Assembly: GCA_946699065.1 (NCBI GenBank)
Contig: CAMPDV010000684.1
Span: 1 to 64,000, forward strand
Source of the DNA: Loxodes magnus
Lineage: Eukaryota > Ciliophora > Karyorelictea > Loxodida > Loxodidae
DNA length: 64,000 bases
Reading direction: 5' to 3'
Each line of letters opens with the position of its first letter. Within the stretch, counting starts at the first letter, position 1. The position numbers and the translations under genes were made by a program. The notes under the pieces are model-generated. The model worked only from the letters and a program-made list of their open reading frames with translations. It did not search any database and was not told where the DNA came from. This document shows positions 61,019 through 64,000 of this stretch, one piece after another.

Positions 61019-62060
61019 AAGTATCTAAGAGTGGATATAATAACTAAAGTGACTGATGGAATTATTTGTGATCAAAAGCACTAGAGATAAGTAAGATAAC
61101 ACAGAGCTGCTAGAAAAACGACAAAAGCCATAAAAAATTAATTGATTATTTAATTTGAAGAGAAAAAAAGGTTATATTTTAGGTTATCAGATATATAGAC
61201 TGAGGAAATTACGAGTAAATGAAAATTAAAGATTCTAGATTTTAATTGATGCATATTATGTTGAATTCTTAAGCAAAGAAAAACAAGAATTTTAATTTAG
61301 ATGACGAAGTATAAAGATAAAATGATGCTATCAAAATAAGTCTAACAGGAAATAATTATGAACAAGAAATATTAACCAATAAATACTATTAAGTAGATAT
61401 AAATTGAAAAATTATATGATTTAAAACGAAAAAGAAGATAAAGATCATATAACATGAACAAAGAAGGATTCGATAAGTTCTATCTAGAAATCTTCGAGAA
61501 TAATAGATCTGAATTAACGCAGTGATGAAACTTAAAATTCCCATAAATTTATGATATAAATAAATTTATAAAGCAAATGATTATTTAAAATTAAATAGTA
61601 TTTTTCAAAATTTACATCAATTTCTTTTAATCTTTATTTTCAATTTTAATAATTTTTATTTTTTATTTTATAATAAAAATTTGATAAATAGATAAATAGT
61701 TTATTTAAATAGTCTTAAACATATTTATATCTTTCAAGCTATATATTAAAATAAAAAAATTTATAACTTAAAAATTTAAATTTATTAATATTTTCTTTAT
61801 AGTTACAATTATACGAAAAGAAATATTTTAACTATTAAAGTGTTATAAATATAAAAAAATATTTATTTTTAATAATGAATTTTAATTATAGATTAGTTTA
61901 AAGATTAAGTAGTATTCTATTTAAAATAATAAATATAGTTAAACTTATTTCATTAACTAAAACTATTAAAATTAAAAATATACTTAATGAACAAATTTTA
62001 TTTTATGAATAGTATAAATCATCAAAAAATTAGTTTTCAGCTATTTTTTAAAATAAGTTT
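61019..62060 (+). pseudogene. Third, partial copy of the large gene's 3' end and flank
   Basis: Matches about 1055-2080 (copy 1) and 45335-46370 (copy 2): YLRVDIITKVTDGIICD near the start, the equivalent of the terminal TGA at 61523-61525, then shared AT-rich 3' flank. An insertion of bases (GATCAAAAGCAC against GATAAAACAC) shifts the frame early. It starts right after an ORF1 segment and stops near 62060, so it may have been carried or captured by a transposition or recombination event. Confidence 0.75.
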
Positions 62061-62151
62061 ATTATTTAATTTACTATATTTTGAATTATCCTTAATAAAC
62101 AAAAATCTCTTTTTTTATTGTTAATCAAAATATTATAATAAAAAAGGAGGC

Positions 62152-63026
62152 ATGGATTCAATACCACCTCTTTATAAAACTAGAAAGAAGAGTAGATGCG
62201 AGAAGCCACTTCTCCCAACCAGAAAAAAGATAAGAAAAGACTACTCAAACTCCTGACACAGAAGAGAAATTTCAAAAGTGGAAAAAGACGTGATGCATGG
62301 CTAGGTACAGCTCTTTGACTTTAATTCCGAGCAAGTTAATGTAGCATATCTTGCAATGATGGTAGTAAACTCCAAAAAATTGTTTAAAAATTGAAGTATT
62401 TGAACGAAAAACTAAAACATAAGCTGTAAGAAAAAGAAATGTATGAATCTCGCATAAACGACTAATAGCACTAAATGGATTCATTCTACTACATTCAAGA
62501 CCACTAGGATAAGAACACGACTAAGCTAAAGGGTCCAGTTATAAAATAAGAATAAGAGATTTAACTCCTAAAAGAATCAAGAAAGTAACGGTTGAATATT
62601 GGATCAATCCCAATAGTCTTTGAAGCCTAAACTTAACCACGGATAAAACAAATAACGATCAGGAAAAGATATTTCTGCTGTGGAAGCCAACTACATCTAA
62701 ATCGGAGCTGAGGGAAGTTCCAATAGAAGCAACGGGATTACTGGTAAGAAAAGAAAAAAGAAAAAATCAAATTTAACAAAATTTTTTGCTACAGCATGGA
62801 AACATATTCAAAAGGAAGAAGATGGAGCTATAATCAAGAACTGATAGCAATCTAGAACGGAAAACCTACTAAAAAATACGCAGATAGTAATTAATCAGTA
62901 AACAAGATAGAGAGAGAAAGAGTAAAAAATTTTGATTTTAGCCTCTGGTGCTTATGAAGGTAGGTGGGAAAAAGGTTGAAAAATCTCCAAGAACTCCTAA
63001 CATTTTTTATCATTATTATTATTATG
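62152..63026 (+). mobile_element. ORF1-type element with (ATT)n tail
   Basis: From ATG 62152 (MDSIPPLYKTRKKSRCEK) the reading is basic, then contains LFDFNSEQVNVAYLAMM. Other frames carry IRIRDLTPKRIKKVTVEYW and a knuckle-like FCCGSQLHLNRSWG near 62680. It ends with KVEKSPRTPN, a CCTAACATTTTTTATC run and ATT repeats at about 63009-63024. This matches the ends of the 12568-13386 and 4189-5384 elements. At least two frame changes are present. No RT. Confidence 0.6.
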
Positions 63027-64000
63027 ATAAAAATATTTTTAATTTATATTTTAATTTTTATTAAATAGAGAAAGCAAAAAAGGAAGAAGTTAAAGATGAG
63101 CAAAAATACGAGCAATTGAAGAAAAATGATGAATCAGTCAAGATTAAAAACAATTAAAAAAATTTGATAGTTGTCTATAATTGAAGAAAGCAATTCTAAC
63201 AATTAATAATGTCAAAAACTCTTTTGCTTAAATTTGGATTAATTTTTTTGTGCAAGGGATTTTTATGGAATTTCTTCTAATATGAATACTATAAAAGAAA
63301 TACATATAATGATATTGAATTCAAAACTATATATAAGAATATATTATAATGCTTTACTAAAATTTATTTTTCAAGCTCTTCTTTCATAAGATATCTTTAT
63401 AATTTTATTTCTTTATTTTTATATTAAATCTTTAATTATATAAATAATAATTATAATTTTATATATATGAAATAATATAACTCAGTTTTATTTTTATTTA
63501 ATCGGTTAGTATATAATAAGAAAATTTAGCTTTTTCAATAAGTAAGTAAATAATTAAAAAAGTTATAATTTAAATAGTCTAGATTTATTATTTAATTGAT
63601 ATGATAAAAATTTAATAAAATTATATTATAATCTTAATCACTAGAAATTACTTTTAACTCTTATAATTTGTTATTTTTTTATATGTTATTAGTAATTAAA
63701 GGTATAATATAATTAAAAATTTTTTTATCATAAAGCAACTAAAATACTTAATCTATAATTTAAAAATTCATTAAAAAAATCAAAAATTTAATTAAGAAAA
63801 ACAGAGATTATAGAGATCATAGCTCCAAAATAACGTGCTGTTCTTAATTTATAATAATAATGAATTCTATTGATTTAGCCTTTAAAAGTCATTATATACT
63901 AAGTTTAAATTTTTCGTATAATCTTGAATTTTTAGTCTTCATCTCGATTGCTTTTCTTAAAAATGTATCTATTCATGCTGATTTAAATCTTTTTATTATT
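63027..64000. other. AT-rich DNA at the window end
   Basis: I see nothing supportable. A short lysine-rich reading just after 63070 is not distinguishable from composition. Confidence 0.5.

Noticed and set aside
1-64000. LTR retrotransposon, Polinton or other virus-like element
   Set aside because: No long terminal repeats, integrase, protease, capsid or packaging ATPase signals were seen. All reverse transcriptase sequence is of LINE type with an AP-like endonuclease.
1-64000. Bacterial or organellar contamination
   Set aside because: There is no dense standard-code coding, ribosome-binding site or operon structure. Target-site-duplicated LINEs/SINEs, small introns and MORN-LRR proteins point to a ciliate nucleus.

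Overview
The window reads as nuclear DNA of a ciliate in which all three standard stop codons are used as sense codons. It is very AT-rich, and under the standard code no open frame exceeds 104 codons. When TAA/TAG are read as Gln and TGA as Trp (TGA also serving as the apparent terminator), long proteins of recognisable families appear. The clearest are a 1226-codon endonuclease-reverse transcriptase and a protein of about 1900 residues with a MORN array followed by leucine-rich repeats. In both, TGA falls where the families have Trp (ETW in the LINE endonuclease, the Trp of the MORN repeat) and TAA/TAG fall at polar positions. This code is known from karyorelict ciliates (Loxodes, Parduczia) and Condylostoma. 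The many unexcised transposons suggest a karyorelict such as Loxodes or a germline (micronuclear) sequence. The genus is inference. At least two 19-nt GT-AG introns also seem to be present.

Layout. 1-13907 is copy 1 of a large direct duplication; copy 2 is 44287-56399. The block carries the 3' end of a large intron-containing gene, AT-rich spacer, a GC-richer repeat block, an unknown gene (7448-8482 / 50527-51786), more AT-rich DNA and the start of a LINE ORF1. Copy 1 alone carries two insertions (4189-5384, 12568-13386), and copy 2 shows the empty sites. 13728-18660 holds an ORF1, an antisense LINE fragment split by a SINE-like repeat, and a second SINE. 19266-26630 is a near-complete LINE with three overlapping frames. 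27000-33770 holds several small coding segments of ORF1 type on both strands and a third SINE. 34485-40250 is the MORN-LRR gene with about 25 units of 141 bp. 40890-45850 is the large gene that runs into duplication copy 2. 56404-59800 is an antisense LINE of a second family with an intact-looking ORF1 and a decayed endonuclease-RT. 60309-63026 holds two more ORF1-type elements and a third, partial copy of the large gene's 3' end.

The window therefore has few host genes (MORN-LRR protein, large duplicated gene, unknown duplicated gene, perhaps some small ones) set in a dense LINE/SINE landscape. ORF1-bearing elements with (ATT)n tails and SINEs that share ends with LINEs look like non-autonomous passengers of the LINE machinery. 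Because every frame is open under this code, openness alone is not evidence of coding. Calls rest on protein character, family motifs, or conservation between copies. I saw no rRNA, tRNA, CRISPR or LTR/virus-like element.
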